Counted from the stretch's first letter, positions 8,724-17,501 are shown. The stretch: DNA of 64,000 nucleotides from Clostridia bacterium (GCA_017408985.1 JAFQTO010000020.1:62001-126000); one strand, 5' to 3'. Program-made: numbers and translations. The notes: a model not told the origin generated them from the letters alone.

Positions 8724-8996
8724 ATGAAAACTTTTATTTGTAGTTTGTGTCATAATGGCATACTCGGAGGAGGTTTGTACCTCGACAGTCAGTCGCTGAC
8801 TTACAGGACAAATAAATTTACAGTTGACAAAAAATATAGGAATCTGGTTTTGCCTTTGCAGGAAATACAAGAACTTTCATGGAAGCGGATAGTATTTCCC
8901 GTTGCAACAGTTAATATGAAAAACGGAGAATTACATAAATTCATTATTTTTAATAAATCACGCTTTGAAAAATGGTATCAAGAGTATTCCCGCTAA
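8724..8996 (+). CDS. Small GRAM/PH-like protein of unknown function
   Basis: A 90-residue protein without signal peptide or membrane segment. The alternating pattern (GLYLDSQSLTYRT, then YRNLVLPLQEIQELSW, then VNMKNGELHKFIIF and a final helix KSRFEKWYQEYSR) resembles GRAM/PH-like beta-barrel proteins, but this is a fold guess only. A GCGGAGG ribosome binding site and the 8636-8685 promoter support expression. Codon use is AT-richer than the flanking housekeeping genes, suggesting an acquired segment running to about 12.3 kb. Confidence 0.6.
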   Translation: MKTFICSLCHNGILGGGLYLDSQSLTYRTNKFTVDKKYRNLVLPLQEIQELSWKRIVFPVATVNMKNGELHKFIIFNKSRFEKWYQEYSR

Positions 8997-9164
8997 ATAC
9001 AAAACGACCAATTCTGATTTGTCAAGCCGAATACACATAATGCTTAAACGGCTTTCGGTCATTTTTGATAAAATTGCAGCTTCAAGTTGCATATATGCAA
9101 AAGCAGGTTGGTAGAAATAATATGTTTCCTGACCTAAAATAAAAGCACCAAAGGAGGTGCTCAT

Positions 9165-9704
9165 ATGAGCTTTTCGGAAAATCTAAAACAAATCAGAAAA
9201 GAACATCATATGTCTCAGGAAGAATTGGCAGAACTTTTGGATGTAAGCCGACAGGCTGTTTCCAAGTGGGAGCAGGCGCAGGGATATCCGGAAGTGGAAA
9301 AATTACTGTTGCTGTCTGCGAAATTAAATATTTCATCGGATGCTCTTATGTCTGATGAAACGAACCGCGGAGCAGGGGTTAAAAACGAAAATAAATCAGG
9401 TTTGATTGTGATTACTTCTCCGCATGAGAATGTAATTGCAACCTGCTATAAGGTCGCTGCATCCGGTAAAATGCGTGGAGGAAAAGGCTCCCCACAGTAT
9501 GCTCTGTTCGGCATGGATCGAGGTGGGTCAAATATCTGGGGAGAACCCACAACATTCTTGGGATGGTATGCAAGTGAAGAAATGGTTTCAAAAGAAATTG
9601 CAGAAATCCATAAAGCGATTTTACAAGGAATGCCATACTATACGCTGCAATACAGCGCAAAGACGCAACGCCGTTGGGCAAGTGTGAAAATAGTGGAAGT
9701 ATAA
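9165..9704 (+). CDS. XRE-family transcriptional regulator
   Basis: A 179-residue protein with a Cro/CI-type helix-turn-helix at residues 5-60 (MSQEELAELLDVSRQAVSKWEQ is the classical pattern) and a C-terminal domain of about 100 residues that I do not recognise (GWYASEEMVSKEIAEIHKAI, then RRWASVKIVEV). AAAGGAGGTG lies 7 bases before the ATG. It precedes a GNAT gene by 40 bp and probably shares its transcript. The ligand and targets are unknown. Confidence 0.85.
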   Translation: MSFSENLKQIRKEHHMSQEELAELLDVSRQAVSKWEQAQGYPEVEKLLLLSAKLNISSDALMSDETNRGAGVKNENKSGLIVITSPHENVIATCYKVAASGKMRGGKGSPQYALFGMDRGGSNIWGEPTTFLGWYASEEMVSKEIAEIHKAILQGMPYYTLQYSAKTQRRWASVKIVEV

Positions 9705-9744
9705 CAGAAAACTACTCGATAAACAATCACCGGGAGGAGAAATA

Positions 9745-10254
9745 GTGGATATCGTTTTGATTGACAAGAGTAATTTTGGATATGGATCGATGGATTCTTT
9801 TTCTCGTTATCAGGTAGTGGAAAATGTTTATCGATTGATGGATGGAACTTTACAGCTGGTTCATCATCCGTTTACTGAGAGCTGGTCTATGGAACGCAAA
9901 CGGGAGAAAGCAAAAGAAATACTGAACGGAAAACACACCGTCTATGGAGCTTTTGAAAATGGCGATGTTGTCGGGATAATCATGCTGCTTCCGGAGCTTG
10001 ACCGCAATAGAATGATTATTGACAGTTTCCATGTTTCTGCTGATAAACGCCGACAAGGCTACGGTCGGGCATTACTTGAGGCGGCTAAAACGGAAGCGAG
10101 AGAACATGGTGCAGCCGCGTTGTATGTATCAGCCTGCTCGGCACAGGAAACCATCGATTTTTATATGGCAATGGGGTTTCGGGTCAGTCTGCATCCTATA
10201 CAATCCCGCGTGGATGATGAACCGTGGGATATTCAGATGGAATGTGTACTTTAA
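9745..10254 (+). CDS. GNAT-family N-acetyltransferase
   Basis: A 169-residue protein with the GNAT acetyl-CoA site RRQGYGRALLEAA (about 107-119, matching the R/QxxGxG/A loop), preceded by the beta-4 strand IDSFHVS and followed by ALYVSACSAQETIDFYMAMGF typical of motif B. GTG start at 9745 with GGGAGGAG 8 bases upstream. It follows the XRE regulator, suggesting regulator and effector enzyme together. The substrate is unknown. Confidence 0.85.
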   Translation: MDIVLIDKSNFGYGSMDSFSRYQVVENVYRLMDGTLQLVHHPFTESWSMERKREKAKEILNGKHTVYGAFENGDVVGIIMLLPELDRNRMIIDSFHVSADKRRQGYGRALLEAAKTEAREHGAAALYVSACSAQETIDFYMAMGFRVSLHPIQSRVDDEPWDIQMECVL

Positions 10255-10357
10255 TGACATTTTAATGGGAAATGGGCATTTATCGAAATACTCAGTTAGT
10301 TGGTCAAAAACTGTTGTTCCTAATGCCAATCACTCTTTAGTGGTGGGAATAAAGCAG

Positions 10358-10380
10358 GGCAGGGGCTTTTTGCCCCTGCC
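10358..10380. terminator. Hairpin between convergent GNAT genes
   Basis: Perfect 9-bp stem GGCAGGGGC / GCCCCTGCC (10358-10366, 10372-10380) with a five-T loop, located between two convergent genes and 10 bp beyond the stop of the minus-strand gene. T-runs on either side are weak, so efficiency is uncertain. Confidence 0.6.
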
Positions 10381-10390
10381 GTGTTTACGT

Positions 10391-11044
10391 TTATCGGACG
10401 ACCGAAGAATGACTGTAGATATAGAATTCCTCCTGGCTTGGCATCCACTTTTTTTCTTTGGGTGGGAATTTAGCATCAAAGGCATCGACAGCGGCTGAAT
10501 CCTCGCAGCAGTCGGCGGCAGTACTTGGTATATACATCCATTTTCTGCCGTCAAGCACGTTTGGTATAAGCTCACAGACGAGAAGTGCCGTTGGGTAATT
10601 ACTGTCAACGACAAAGCTGACATTTTTTCTCTTGCAGCTGACAAACCCGCGGCCTGCATAGTTGCCGGGATTACCGAAGATAATGACCGTATCGTAACCT
10701 ATCTTTCGGGCTGCATCAAAGGAGTGTTCAATCAGCATTTTACCGAGCTTTTGCCTTTGATACTCAGGGGCAATACAAAAGGGGCCAAAAGAGACTATCT
10801 CCTTGCGGTTGCCGTTCTCGTCCTCAAGCCACGCTTTTGTATACATGATGCTGCCGATTATTCTGCCGTCAAGCTCAAGCACGAAGGCGAGTTCAGAAAC
10901 AAAGTCGGGATGCTGTCGCATCATATGAACGTAGTAATGCTCATCTGCTCCCGGTTTGTATAGGTTCCAGAATGACTCACGGGTGAGTTCTTCTACTGCT
11001 TTGTAGTCGTTTTCTGCCTCTAAACGTATCGTCAATTTGTTCAT
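10391..11044 (-). CDS. GNAT-family N-acetyltransferase
   Basis: A 217-residue acetyltransferase. The frame is open further upstream, but the ATG at 11044 has AAAGGATC 7 bases before it and gives the normal N-terminus (MNKLTIRLEAENDY). The acetyl-CoA loop is YQRQKLGKMLIEHSFDAA (about 92-109), and FGNPGNYAGRGF follows, as in YhbS-like GNATs that act on small molecules or peptides. It is the only minus-strand gene of the accessory stretch. The substrate is not known. Confidence 0.83.
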   Translation of the reverse strand: MNKLTIRLEAENDYKAVEELTRESFWNLYKPGADEHYYVHMMRQHPDFVSELAFVLELDGRIIGSIMYTKAWLEDENGNRKEIVSFGPFCIAPEYQRQKLGKMLIEHSFDAARKIGYDTVIIFGNPGNYAGRGFVSCKRKNVSFVVDSNYPTALLVCELIPNVLDGRKWMYIPSTAADCCEDSAAVDAFDAKFPPKEKKWMPSQEEFYIYSHSSVVR

Positions 11045-11258
11045 TTTTGATCCTTTCATATTTGTTGACGCCCAAGATACGAGAGGATTGCCGAGAAAGT
11101 ATTTGCAAACCTCCCGTTTACAATACAATCTCCAAGGATTTGGTGTTTTTCAAAAAGCACTCTCCGAATATAATATTCAGGTCTTGACCTGTAGCTTTAT
11201 TATATCAATCATTTTGCATAAATGCAATTGGTTTGATTTTGCCAGGGTCAGAAAATAC

Positions 11259-11288
11259 CTGTCATTCGTATGCGGTTTTTGATATAAT
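11259..11288 (+). promoter_or_regulatory. Promoter before the CDP-alcohol phosphatidyltransferase gene
   Basis: CTGTCA (11259-11264), 18-bp spacer, TATAAT (11283-11288) with TG one base upstream of the -10 (extended -10). The gene starts 32 bp downstream after a GGAGGAG ribosome binding site. The same CTGTCA-18-TATAAT arrangement stands before the adenine deaminase gene. Confidence 0.6.
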
Positions 11289-11319
11289 CGGATTGGAATA
11301 TTCTTAAAACGGAGGAGAA

Positions 11320-11820
11320 ATGAAAAAACATCTTGCAAACATAGTGACGTGCATTCGCATTATTGGCAGTGTGTGTATTCTGTGCTCTTCCGTGTTTTCA
11401 CCACTGTTTTACGGTATATACCTGATCTGCGGGTTTACGGATATGATAGACGGAACGATTGCGCGAAAAACTAACGCTGTCACAACATTCGGATGTCATT
11501 TGGATTCTATCGCTGATCTGACTTTTATGATTGCCGCAGGCATAAAGATTTTACCTGCTGTATACGTTACAAACTGGCTGTGTTTTGGTATTGTGATAGT
11601 ATTCATCCTTAAGATTATGGCTGTTATTTGGCGATATAGACGTGTGCATCAGTTTATGATCAAACATACGCTTATGAATAAAGTCACGGGGCTTATGTTG
11701 TTTTTGCTGCCTTTGAGTTTGCCATTTGCAGATATAAAATACAGTGGCGGCATCGTGTGCACGGTTGCATTTCTTTCGGCAATTGAGGAGCTTAGAACCG
11801 TTGCTTTTGATAAGATATAA
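11320..11820 (+). CDS. CDP-alcohol phosphatidyltransferase family protein
   Basis: Integral membrane enzyme that transfers a phosphatidyl group from CDP-diacylglycerol to an alcohol (glycerol phosphate, serine or inositol type). The complete family signature is seen at residues 42-67: DMIDGTIARKTNAV, then G, three residues, D, three residues, D (metal and CDP binding). Hydrophobic helices surround it. At 166 residues it is somewhat shorter than PgsA. It lies alone with its own promoter in the accessory stretch, so it is probably a second, non-housekeeping enzyme. The alcohol cannot be named. Confidence 0.85.
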   Translation: MKKHLANIVTCIRIIGSVCILCSSVFSPLFYGIYLICGFTDMIDGTIARKTNAVTTFGCHLDSIADLTFMIAAGIKILPAVYVTNWLCFGIVIVFILKIMAVIWRYRRVHQFMIKHTLMNKVTGLMLFLLPLSLPFADIKYSGGIVCTVAFLSAIEELRTVAFDKI

Positions 11821-11886
11821 ACGCTTGTTATTTCTTGCTGAATATGATATACTCAAATCAATTATTATTCAATGGAGTGTAATTTT

Positions 11887-12285
11887 ATGATGAAGAGAAA
11901 TATTATTATAGCAGTGACTGCTGTAATTGCATTGGTTGCCTTATATTTGATTGCTCCCGGTTTTTCCAAGAATCACTGTGCGAGGATTACTGACTTTTCT
12001 GTTTCCGAAGACGGCAGGGAAATGACGCTGACCATTGACACGGTCCCGGTCGGTGTTGCAAAATCCGCGCCCAAAGTCAGAAAGGTCAAAGAGAATCAAC
12101 AATTTGGCGGTAGACTCTTCCTCGACTGCTATTCGGCTTTTGGTGGTGTGTACGGCACTTGGGGCGCAAAAAGCGAGTACGTTGTAGAACTGGATGAGGA
12201 GACCAATGAGATATGTTTATACAATGGTGCTTATGGAAGCGTCTTGAAAAAAGACTCGATCGGTACGTGGAGATTTGTAAACTAA
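11887..12285 (+). CDS. Small exported or membrane-anchored protein of unknown function
   Basis: A 132-residue protein with an N-terminal hydrophobic segment after MMKRN (about 6-24), followed by a domain of about 105 residues that looks extracytoplasmic and beta-rich (TDFSVSEDGREMTLTIDT, then YGTWGAKSEYVVELDEET, then GTWRFVN). An upstream in-frame ATG at 11872 exists, but TGGAG before 11887 favours the latter. No family recognised. It is followed by the terminator/promoter module at 12330. Confidence 0.6.
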   Translation: MMKRNIIIAVTAVIALVALYLIAPGFSKNHCARITDFSVSEDGREMTLTIDTVPVGVAKSAPKVRKVKENQQFGGRLFLDCYSAFGGVYGTWGAKSEYVVELDEETNEICLYNGAYGSVLKKDSIGTWRFVN

Positions 12286-12329
12286 GATAGATTTTAGATG
12301 AATGGAGTGACACCGTAAAAAATAGCTTT

Positions 12330-12360
12330 GACAGAGGTAATTTGCCTCTGTCATTTTTTG
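12330..12360 (+). terminator. Intrinsic terminator before the adenine deaminase gene
   Basis: Perfect 8-bp stem GACAGAGG / CCTCTGTC (12330-12337, 12345-12352) with a 7-base loop, followed by ATTTTTTG. It ends the preceding small-protein transcript. Its 3' arm also supplies the -35 box of the next promoter. Confidence 0.8.
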
Positions 12361-12377
12361 CATATGTATGTTATAAT
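12348..12377 (+). promoter_or_regulatory. Promoter of the adenine deaminase gene
   Basis: CTGTCA (12348-12353, inside the 3' arm of the terminator hairpin), 18-bp spacer, TATAAT (12372-12377) with an extended -10 TG. The gene begins 37 bp downstream. Confidence 0.65.
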
Positions 12378-12413
12378 ATAAACGAAATAAATTTATGGAG
12401 GTGCTGTTTCAGT

Positions 12414-14204
12414 ATGATAAACAAGTTTTGCAAAAAGCCCCTTTGGGATTGCACTCTGAGGCTTGCCAAAGTTGCCACAGGCGCGGAGAAGGCCGACCTT
12501 GTCATCAAGAATGCGCGGCTTGTCAACGTTTGCACCCATGAGATTATGGACAATATATCGGTTGCCGTTGCAGACGGCCGTATTGCTCTTGTGGGTGATG
12601 CATCCCATTGCATTGGAGACAATACTACTGTGGTAGATGCACAGAACAAGTATCTTGCACCTGCGTTTTTGGACGGACATATACACATCGAGTCCTCGAT
12701 GCTGTCGGTAGGTGAGTATGCCAAAGCTGTTGTTGCACACGGTACTGCAGGCGTGTTCATCGATCCTCACGAGATATGCAATGTACTGGGGCTTGACGGC
12801 GTCAACTATATGATGGAGGATGCCAAGCGTACCCCTCTTAAGACTATGCTCACTACACCCTCCTGCGTGCCTGCTGTAACCGGATTTGAGGATACGGGCT
12901 CCAAGATCGACCCCGAGGATATCGCCGTTACCATGGAATACGACTGCTGTGTAGGTCTGGGTGAGATGATGAATTTCCCGGGTATTCTCGGTGCTTCCCC
13001 CCATACTCACGGTATCGTTGCAGAGACACTCAAGGCAGGCAAGATCCCCACAGGCCACTATTCTCTGCCCGAAAACGGCTCCGGCCTCAACGCATATATA
13101 GCAAGCGGTCTCAGATGCTGTCACGAATCTACCAGAGCCGAAGATGCGCTGGCAAAAATGCGTCTGGGTATGTACGCTATGCTGCGTGAGGGTTCAGCCT
13201 GGCATGATCTGCACGAGGTTGCAAAAGCCGTCACTCAGAACAAGGTCGACAGCAGATATGCCTGCCTGATCTCCGATGATACCCATCCTCATACACTTAT
13301 CAAACACGGACATTTGGATTATATTGTGCGTCGCGCCATTGAGGAGGGTATAGATCCCGTGACCGCTATACAGATGGTCACTATAAACGTTGCACAATGC
13401 TTCCAGCTGGATCACGAGATGGGCAGTGTCGTACCCTCCAAGTGCGCAGACATTGTGCTTATAGATGATCTCGAGACCTGCCACGTTACCGATGTATATA
13501 TTGATGGTGAGCTTGTTGCACAAAGCGGCAAGGTCGTAAAAGAGTTCGGAGCATATACCTATCCTGAAAAGGCGCTCAATTCTGTCCATCTGGACAAGCT
13601 TACTGCCGATGACTTCAAGATTCCCGGTGACGGTGATAGTGCAAACGTTCACGTTATCGAGATCATTCCTGCAAGGGTGGGCACTTTTGACAAGATAGTT
13701 ACACTTCCCGTATCTGACGGTTGCATTACCGCAGATCCTACACAGGATGTGCTCAAGGCTGTGGTTTTTGAGCGTCATTCCCGTACGGGTACTTCGGGCA
13801 AAGGCTTTACAAAAGGCTTTGGCATCAAGCGCGGTGCTTTGGCACAGACGGTTGCGCATGACGCACACAATCTGCTTGTTGTCGGAAGCAACGACGAGGA
13901 TATGGCACTTGCCGCCAATACTCTTATCGAGTGCGGCGGAGGACTTGCAGCCGTTATGGACGGCAAAGTGCTGTGCGTAGTAGCTCTGCCTATCGCAGGT
14001 CTGATGAATGACAAGCCCATTGAGGAAATGAGTGCCGCTATCGAAAAGATGGAGCAGACCTGGGCTGAGATGGGCAGTACGCTGCCTTCGCCCTTTATGA
14101 CGATGGCGCTTATCCCGCTTGCCTGCCTGCCCGAAACCCGCCTCACAAACAGAGGTCTGGTGGATTGCCGAACCTTTGAGTTCATTGATCTTGTTGTAAA
14201 ATAA
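12414..14204 (+). CDS. ade: Adenine deaminase
   Basis: Amidohydrolase-type adenine deaminase (AdeC class) converting adenine to hypoxanthine and ammonia for purine salvage. The ATG at 12414 follows GGAGGTG by 10 bases and gives 596 residues, the family norm; the frame is open 24 codons further upstream but without support. Seen: metal-binding HIHIESS at 89-95, PHEICNVLG near 120, the GEMMNFPG segment, GHYSLP, and SDDTHPHTL (metal-binding Asp/His). The C-terminal adenine deaminase domain ends near 590. ackA follows after 24 bp and may be co-transcribed. Confidence 0.95.
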   Translation: MINKFCKKPLWDCTLRLAKVATGAEKADLVIKNARLVNVCTHEIMDNISVAVADGRIALVGDASHCIGDNTTVVDAQNKYLAPAFLDGHIHIESSMLSVGEYAKAVVAHGTAGVFIDPHEICNVLGLDGVNYMMEDAKRTPLKTMLTTPSCVPAVTGFEDTGSKIDPEDIAVTMEYDCCVGLGEMMNFPGILGASPHTHGIVAETLKAGKIPTGHYSLPENGSGLNAYIASGLRCCHESTRAEDALAKMRLGMYAMLREGSAWHDLHEVAKAVTQNKVDSRYACLISDDTHPHTLIKHGHLDYIVRRAIEEGIDPVTAIQMVTINVAQCFQLDHEMGSVVPSKCADIVLIDDLETCHVTDVYIDGELVAQSGKVVKEFGAYTYPEKALNSVHLDKLTADDFKIPGDGDSANVHVIEIIPARVGTFDKIVTLPVSDGCITADPTQDVLKAVVFERHSRTGTSGKGFTKGFGIKRGALAQTVAHDAHNLLVVGSNDEDMALAANTLIECGGGLAAVMDGKVLCVVALPIAGLMNDKPIEEMSAAIEKMEQTWAEMGSTLPSPFMTMALIPLACLPETRLTNRGLVDCRTFEFIDLVVK

Positions 14205-14228
14205 GAGTCCGGAAAGGTCTGTTAGGAT

Positions 14229-15422
14229 ATGAAAGTATTGGTAATAAACTGTGGCAGCTCCTCGCTTAAATATCAGCTTATAGATATCGAGACTGAGGCA
14301 GTGCTGGCAAAAGGACTTTGTGAAAGGATCGGCATGGAGGGAAGTGCCATTACCCATCAGCCAGCAGGCGGTGTAAAGGTAAAAGAGCTTACACATATGT
14401 ACGATCACACCGTTGCTGTAAATATGGTTATAAGCAAGCTGACCGATAAGGAAGTCGGCGTTATTGAGTCGCTGGACGAGATAGGCGCTGTCGGTCACCG
14501 TATGGTACACGGCGGCGAGAACTTTACCGGTTCGGCTGTTATCAGCGATGAGGTTCTCCACGCTATAGAAGAGTGCAACGATCTTGCACCCCTTCACAAT
14601 CCAGCCAACCTGATAGGCGTGCGTTCTTGTCAGGCGGTTATGCCCAACGTGCCTATGGTGGCTGTTTTTGATACCGCATTCCACCAGACTATGCCCAAAA
14701 AAGCGTATATGTACGGCATATCCTATGAGTATTATAAAAAATACAAGATCAGGCGTTACGGCTTCCACGGAACGAGCCACGATTTTGTATCCAAACGCGC
14801 CGCCGAGATACTTGGTAAAGACCGCAAGGATCTGCGGATAATCGTATGCCATCTGGGTAACGGTGCATCGGTGTCTGCCGTAAAATACGGTGAGTCAGTT
14901 GACACATCTATGGGTCTGACACCACTTGAGGGGCTTATAATGGGCACGAGAAGCGGTGATCTTGATCCTGCTATCGTTTCCTTTATTGCCGAAAAAGAGA
15001 ACCTGAGTGCTTCTCAGGTAGTGGATATCCTGAACAAGAAGTCAGGTGTTCTCGGTCTGTCCGACGGCATGTCCAACGATTTCAGAGACCTTGTTGAGGC
15101 AGGTGCATCAGGCAATGAGCTTGCACAGGGAGCTTTGGATGCCTATGCGTACCGTGTAGGCAAGTATATCGGTGCTTATGCGGCAGCGATGAAAGGCGTG
15201 GATGTAATAGCATTTACTGCCGGTGCGGGCGAGAATAACGCCGAGGTGCGTGCTATGATCGGTGAGTATATTGAGTTTTTGGGCACAAGCATCGATCCCG
15301 AACGCAACAAGATCCGCGGAGAAGAGATCATCCTCTCCGACGATGACGCAAAGGTTGTCACAATGGTAGTGCCCACCAACGAAGAATTGGCAATTGCAAG
15401 AGAGACTGCAAGGCTTGTATAA
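14229..15422 (+). CDS. ackA: Acetate kinase
   Basis: Makes ATP and acetate from acetyl phosphate, the substrate-level ATP step of acetogenic fermentation. The 397-residue length is standard. Seen: VINCGSSSLKYQ at 4-15, VGHRMVHGG near 94, FDTAFHQTMP, RRYGFHGTSHDFV, CHLGNGASVSA and FTAGAGENN, all ASKHA-fold signatures. The phosphotransacetylase gene is not adjacent. A hairpin terminator follows. Confidence 0.98.
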   Translation: MKVLVINCGSSSLKYQLIDIETEAVLAKGLCERIGMEGSAITHQPAGGVKVKELTHMYDHTVAVNMVISKLTDKEVGVIESLDEIGAVGHRMVHGGENFTGSAVISDEVLHAIEECNDLAPLHNPANLIGVRSCQAVMPNVPMVAVFDTAFHQTMPKKAYMYGISYEYYKKYKIRRYGFHGTSHDFVSKRAAEILGKDRKDLRIIVCHLGNGASVSAVKYGESVDTSMGLTPLEGLIMGTRSGDLDPAIVSFIAEKENLSASQVVDILNKKSGVLGLSDGMSNDFRDLVEAGASGNELAQGALDAYAYRVGKYIGAYAAAMKGVDVIAFTAGAGENNAEVRAMIGEYIEFLGTSIDPERNKIRGEEIILSDDDAKVVTMVVPTNEELAIARETARLV

Positions 15423-15436
15423 ATTCCGAAAAACGA

Positions 15437-15467
15437 AAACAGCAGGGGCAGCTTGTCCCTGCTGTTT
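15437..15467 (+). terminator. Hairpin terminator after ackA
   Basis: An 11-bp stem AAACAGCAGGG / CCCTGCTGTTT (15437-15447, 15457-15467) with a 9-base loop, 15 bp after the ackA stop. The T-tract is short (TTTGTATGGTTT), so termination may be partial. Confidence 0.7.
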
Positions 15468-15506
15468 GTATGGTTTGATAGTACACTTCGTATATTGAGG
15501 GTGAGG

Positions 15507-16136
15507 ATGATAGATATTGAAAACAGCTGGGATTTGAGGCTCAAAGTGCAAACAACGGGAAACGACGATAAGAATGCTGATTATTACCATTTTCCCTATG
15601 AGCCGACACCCTACAGCGTATTGGAGCGCCTTGCAGACAGCGATCTGATAGGCGCAAGTGATACCCTCATTGATTACGGATGCGGAAAGGGTAGGGTGGA
15701 CTTTTTTCTGTCGTTCAGGACTGATGCAGAAACTGTAGGAATAGAGTACGACGACAGGATATATCAGTGTGCTGTTGATAACCGCAAAACCGCTGTAAGC
15801 GGAGAAAAGACTCAATTTATATACGGCAGGGCTGAGGAATATACTGTGCCGGAGTGCGTTAACAGATGTTATTTCTTTAATCCTTTTTCGGTTGAGATAC
15901 TCAAAAAGGTAATGGCAAGGATAATAGACTCATACTATGAGCATCCGCGTGAGATACTTTTGATGTTCTATTACCCGTCGGCAGAGTATTTGTCCTATCT
16001 TATGACGGTGGACGAAATTGAGTATTACGACGAGATATCCTGCGCCGACTTGTTTGACGGCAAAAATAAACGTGAGACCATACTGATATTCAAAATAGTT
16101 GAACTATTCTGCAACGATCGTAATAATCAGATATAA
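15507..16136 (+). CDS. Class I SAM-dependent methyltransferase
   Basis: A 209-residue protein starting at ATG 15507 (GAGGGTGAGG just upstream); a longer frame would run into the ackA terminator. The SAM-binding motif I is IDYGCGKGRVDFF (near 55-67), followed by an acidic strand end (VGIEYDD) and a motif IV-like CYFFNPF, where the expected D/N-P-P-F/Y is NPF. Substrate unknown; NPF-type methyltransferases include nucleic-acid and small-molecule enzymes. It is followed closely by a DUF1292 gene. Confidence 0.82.
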   Translation: MIDIENSWDLRLKVQTTGNDDKNADYYHFPYEPTPYSVLERLADSDLIGASDTLIDYGCGKGRVDFFLSFRTDAETVGIEYDDRIYQCAVDNRKTAVSGEKTQFIYGRAEEYTVPECVNRCYFFNPFSVEILKKVMARIIDSYYEHPREILLMFYYPSAEYLSYLMTVDEIEYYDEISCADLFDGKNKRETILIFKIVELFCNDRNNQI

Positions 16137-16159
16137 GCTGAAGAAAGCAGGTGTTTATT

Positions 16160-16399
16160 ATGGACGACAATAAGATGATCCTGGAGTTTGATGACGGTGT
16201 TACCGTTGAGGCTGAAATATTGGGTCTGTTTGATGTTAAGGGCAAAGATTATATCGCACTTCAGGATAAAACCGATGGTGAATACTATCTTTACAGATAC
16301 ATCCAACAGGGTGAAGGGTTTGAGATGAAGGATATTCCCGACTATGATTACGAGATGGTGGAAAACGCCTTTAACAAGATCATGCAGGGTGATAAATAA
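16160..16399 (+). CDS. DUF1292 family protein
   Basis: A 79-residue acidic cytosolic protein (MDDNKMILEFDDGVTVEAEIL, then FDVKGKDYIALQDKTDGEYYLYRY) matching the small DUF1292/YrzB pattern of a beta-rich core and a helical tail. A GTG at 16151 is in frame, but GCAGGTG upstream favours the ATG at 16160. Function unknown. In other Firmicutes relatives are found with RNA-processing genes; here it lies between a methyltransferase and a GNAT gene. Confidence 0.8.
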   Translation: MDDNKMILEFDDGVTVEAEILGLFDVKGKDYIALQDKTDGEYYLYRYIQQGEGFEMKDIPDYDYEMVENAFNKIMQGDK

Positions 16400-16422
16400 C
16401 TTGTAATTAATGGTGAGCTTTA

Positions 16423-16929
16423 GTGAAACTTCAAACAGAAAGATTGATAATAACCGAGTTTGACCTGTCTATGGCAGAGGCGGTGCATCTCAACTCCCTT
16501 GATGATGATACCAGACGGTTTGTACCGGACGAGGTGTTTGAGACCGTTGGCGATGCGTGTGAGGTACTGTCAAAGTTGATAGAGTTATATGACAGCGGTG
16601 ACGGGCCGCTGGTATATCCCGTACTGCTGACAGACGGCACGAACATCGGATATGTTCAGCTTGTACCGGTGACAGACGGATATGAGGTCGGATATCATAT
16701 AGCACAAGCATATACCTCAAACGGTTATGCTACAGAAGCGCTTAAAGCATTTTTGGATTTTATTCTGCCGCTTATGAGTATAGACAGTGTGTGCGGAATA
16801 TGTCTTGCAGAAAACCGTGCATCACAACGGGTCCTGCAAAAATGCGGGTTCGTTAAGGTATATGAGGGTGTAGATAATTATCAGGGTGAAGCCCGCGAAA
16901 CCGTAAAATACATATTGGATAAAAGGTGA
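16423..16929 (+). CDS. GNAT-family N-acetyltransferase (RimJ/RimL type)
   Basis: A 168-residue protein with the RimL-like N-terminus LQTERLIITEF and the acetyl-CoA loop SNGYATEALKAFLDF (about 107-121), followed by CGICLAENRASQRVLQKCGFVKVYEG, a near-invariant C-terminal pattern of this group. GTG start at 16423 with GGTGAG 8 bases upstream. The substrate may be a ribosomal protein terminus or a small molecule; nothing here decides. Confidence 0.87.
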   Translation: MKLQTERLIITEFDLSMAEAVHLNSLDDDTRRFVPDEVFETVGDACEVLSKLIELYDSGDGPLVYPVLLTDGTNIGYVQLVPVTDGYEVGYHIAQAYTSNGYATEALKAFLDFILPLMSIDSVCGICLAENRASQRVLQKCGFVKVYEGVDNYQGEARETVKYILDKR

Positions 16930-16935
16930 GCTGAT

Positions 16936-17483
16936 ATGAGCGTATTATATTTTGTTGCCGTAATTCTTGGCTGTGCGGCGCAAAACGCTCTGAAAAAGCC
17001 GTATACCAAAAAGAACAATGGCAAATCGGAAGAAAGAACGAGGAGCATAAACTTTCGCTCAAATGGATAGTGTTCGTTGCTGTTTCATTTGTGGGCAACG
17101 GTATGTGCTCGGTTGTTCAAAAAGCACAGCAGGTGACGTTTGACGGCAAAATGAAAAACGAGTTTATGATAATAGCGTTGCTTATTGCCGTCGCCGTTTT
17201 GTTTACCGCATCACTTGTAAAGGAGAAAAAAGATATACCAAATTGCCTGAAAAACGGATGGTATCTTTGTGCGGCTACCGGTTTGTTCAACGGGATGGTA
17301 AACCTGTTCGTTATGATCCTTGCGGGAATGATGCAGGTGTCTGTTATGTTTCCGCTTATTTCGGCGGGAGGAATAATCACTACTTTCATTATGTCGCGGT
17401 TTACTTTCAGAGAGAGCTTTTCTCGTTCACAGCTGTTTGGTTTTATTTTCGGTGTGGCGGCAGTTGTATTACTAAATCTCTGA
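16936..17483 (+). pseudogene. DMT/EamA-type transporter, internally deleted and frameshifted
   Basis: The start is intact (ATG 16936, GTGAGCTGAT upstream): MSVLYFVAVILGCAAQNALKKPYTKK, the first helix of a drug/metabolite transporter. The frame then closes at about 17070, while a second frame is open from about 17025 to 17483 (RKNEEHKLSLKWIVFVAVSF onwards) and encodes the last five or so helices (GLFNGMVNLFVMILAG, then FSRSQLFGFIFGVAAVVLLNL). About 100 residues that should lie between them are missing, and the two parts are in different frames. A GTG at 17070 could start a 137-residue fragment. It is most likely inactive. Confidence 0.75.
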
Positions 17484-17501
17484 TGATCTGTACCAAAACT
17501 T

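Noticed and set aside
13194-14852. A 552-codon minus-strand frame across ade and ackA
   Set aside because: Antisense shadow of two clear genes; the translation is rich in Cys/His without domain pattern and spans unrelated genes.
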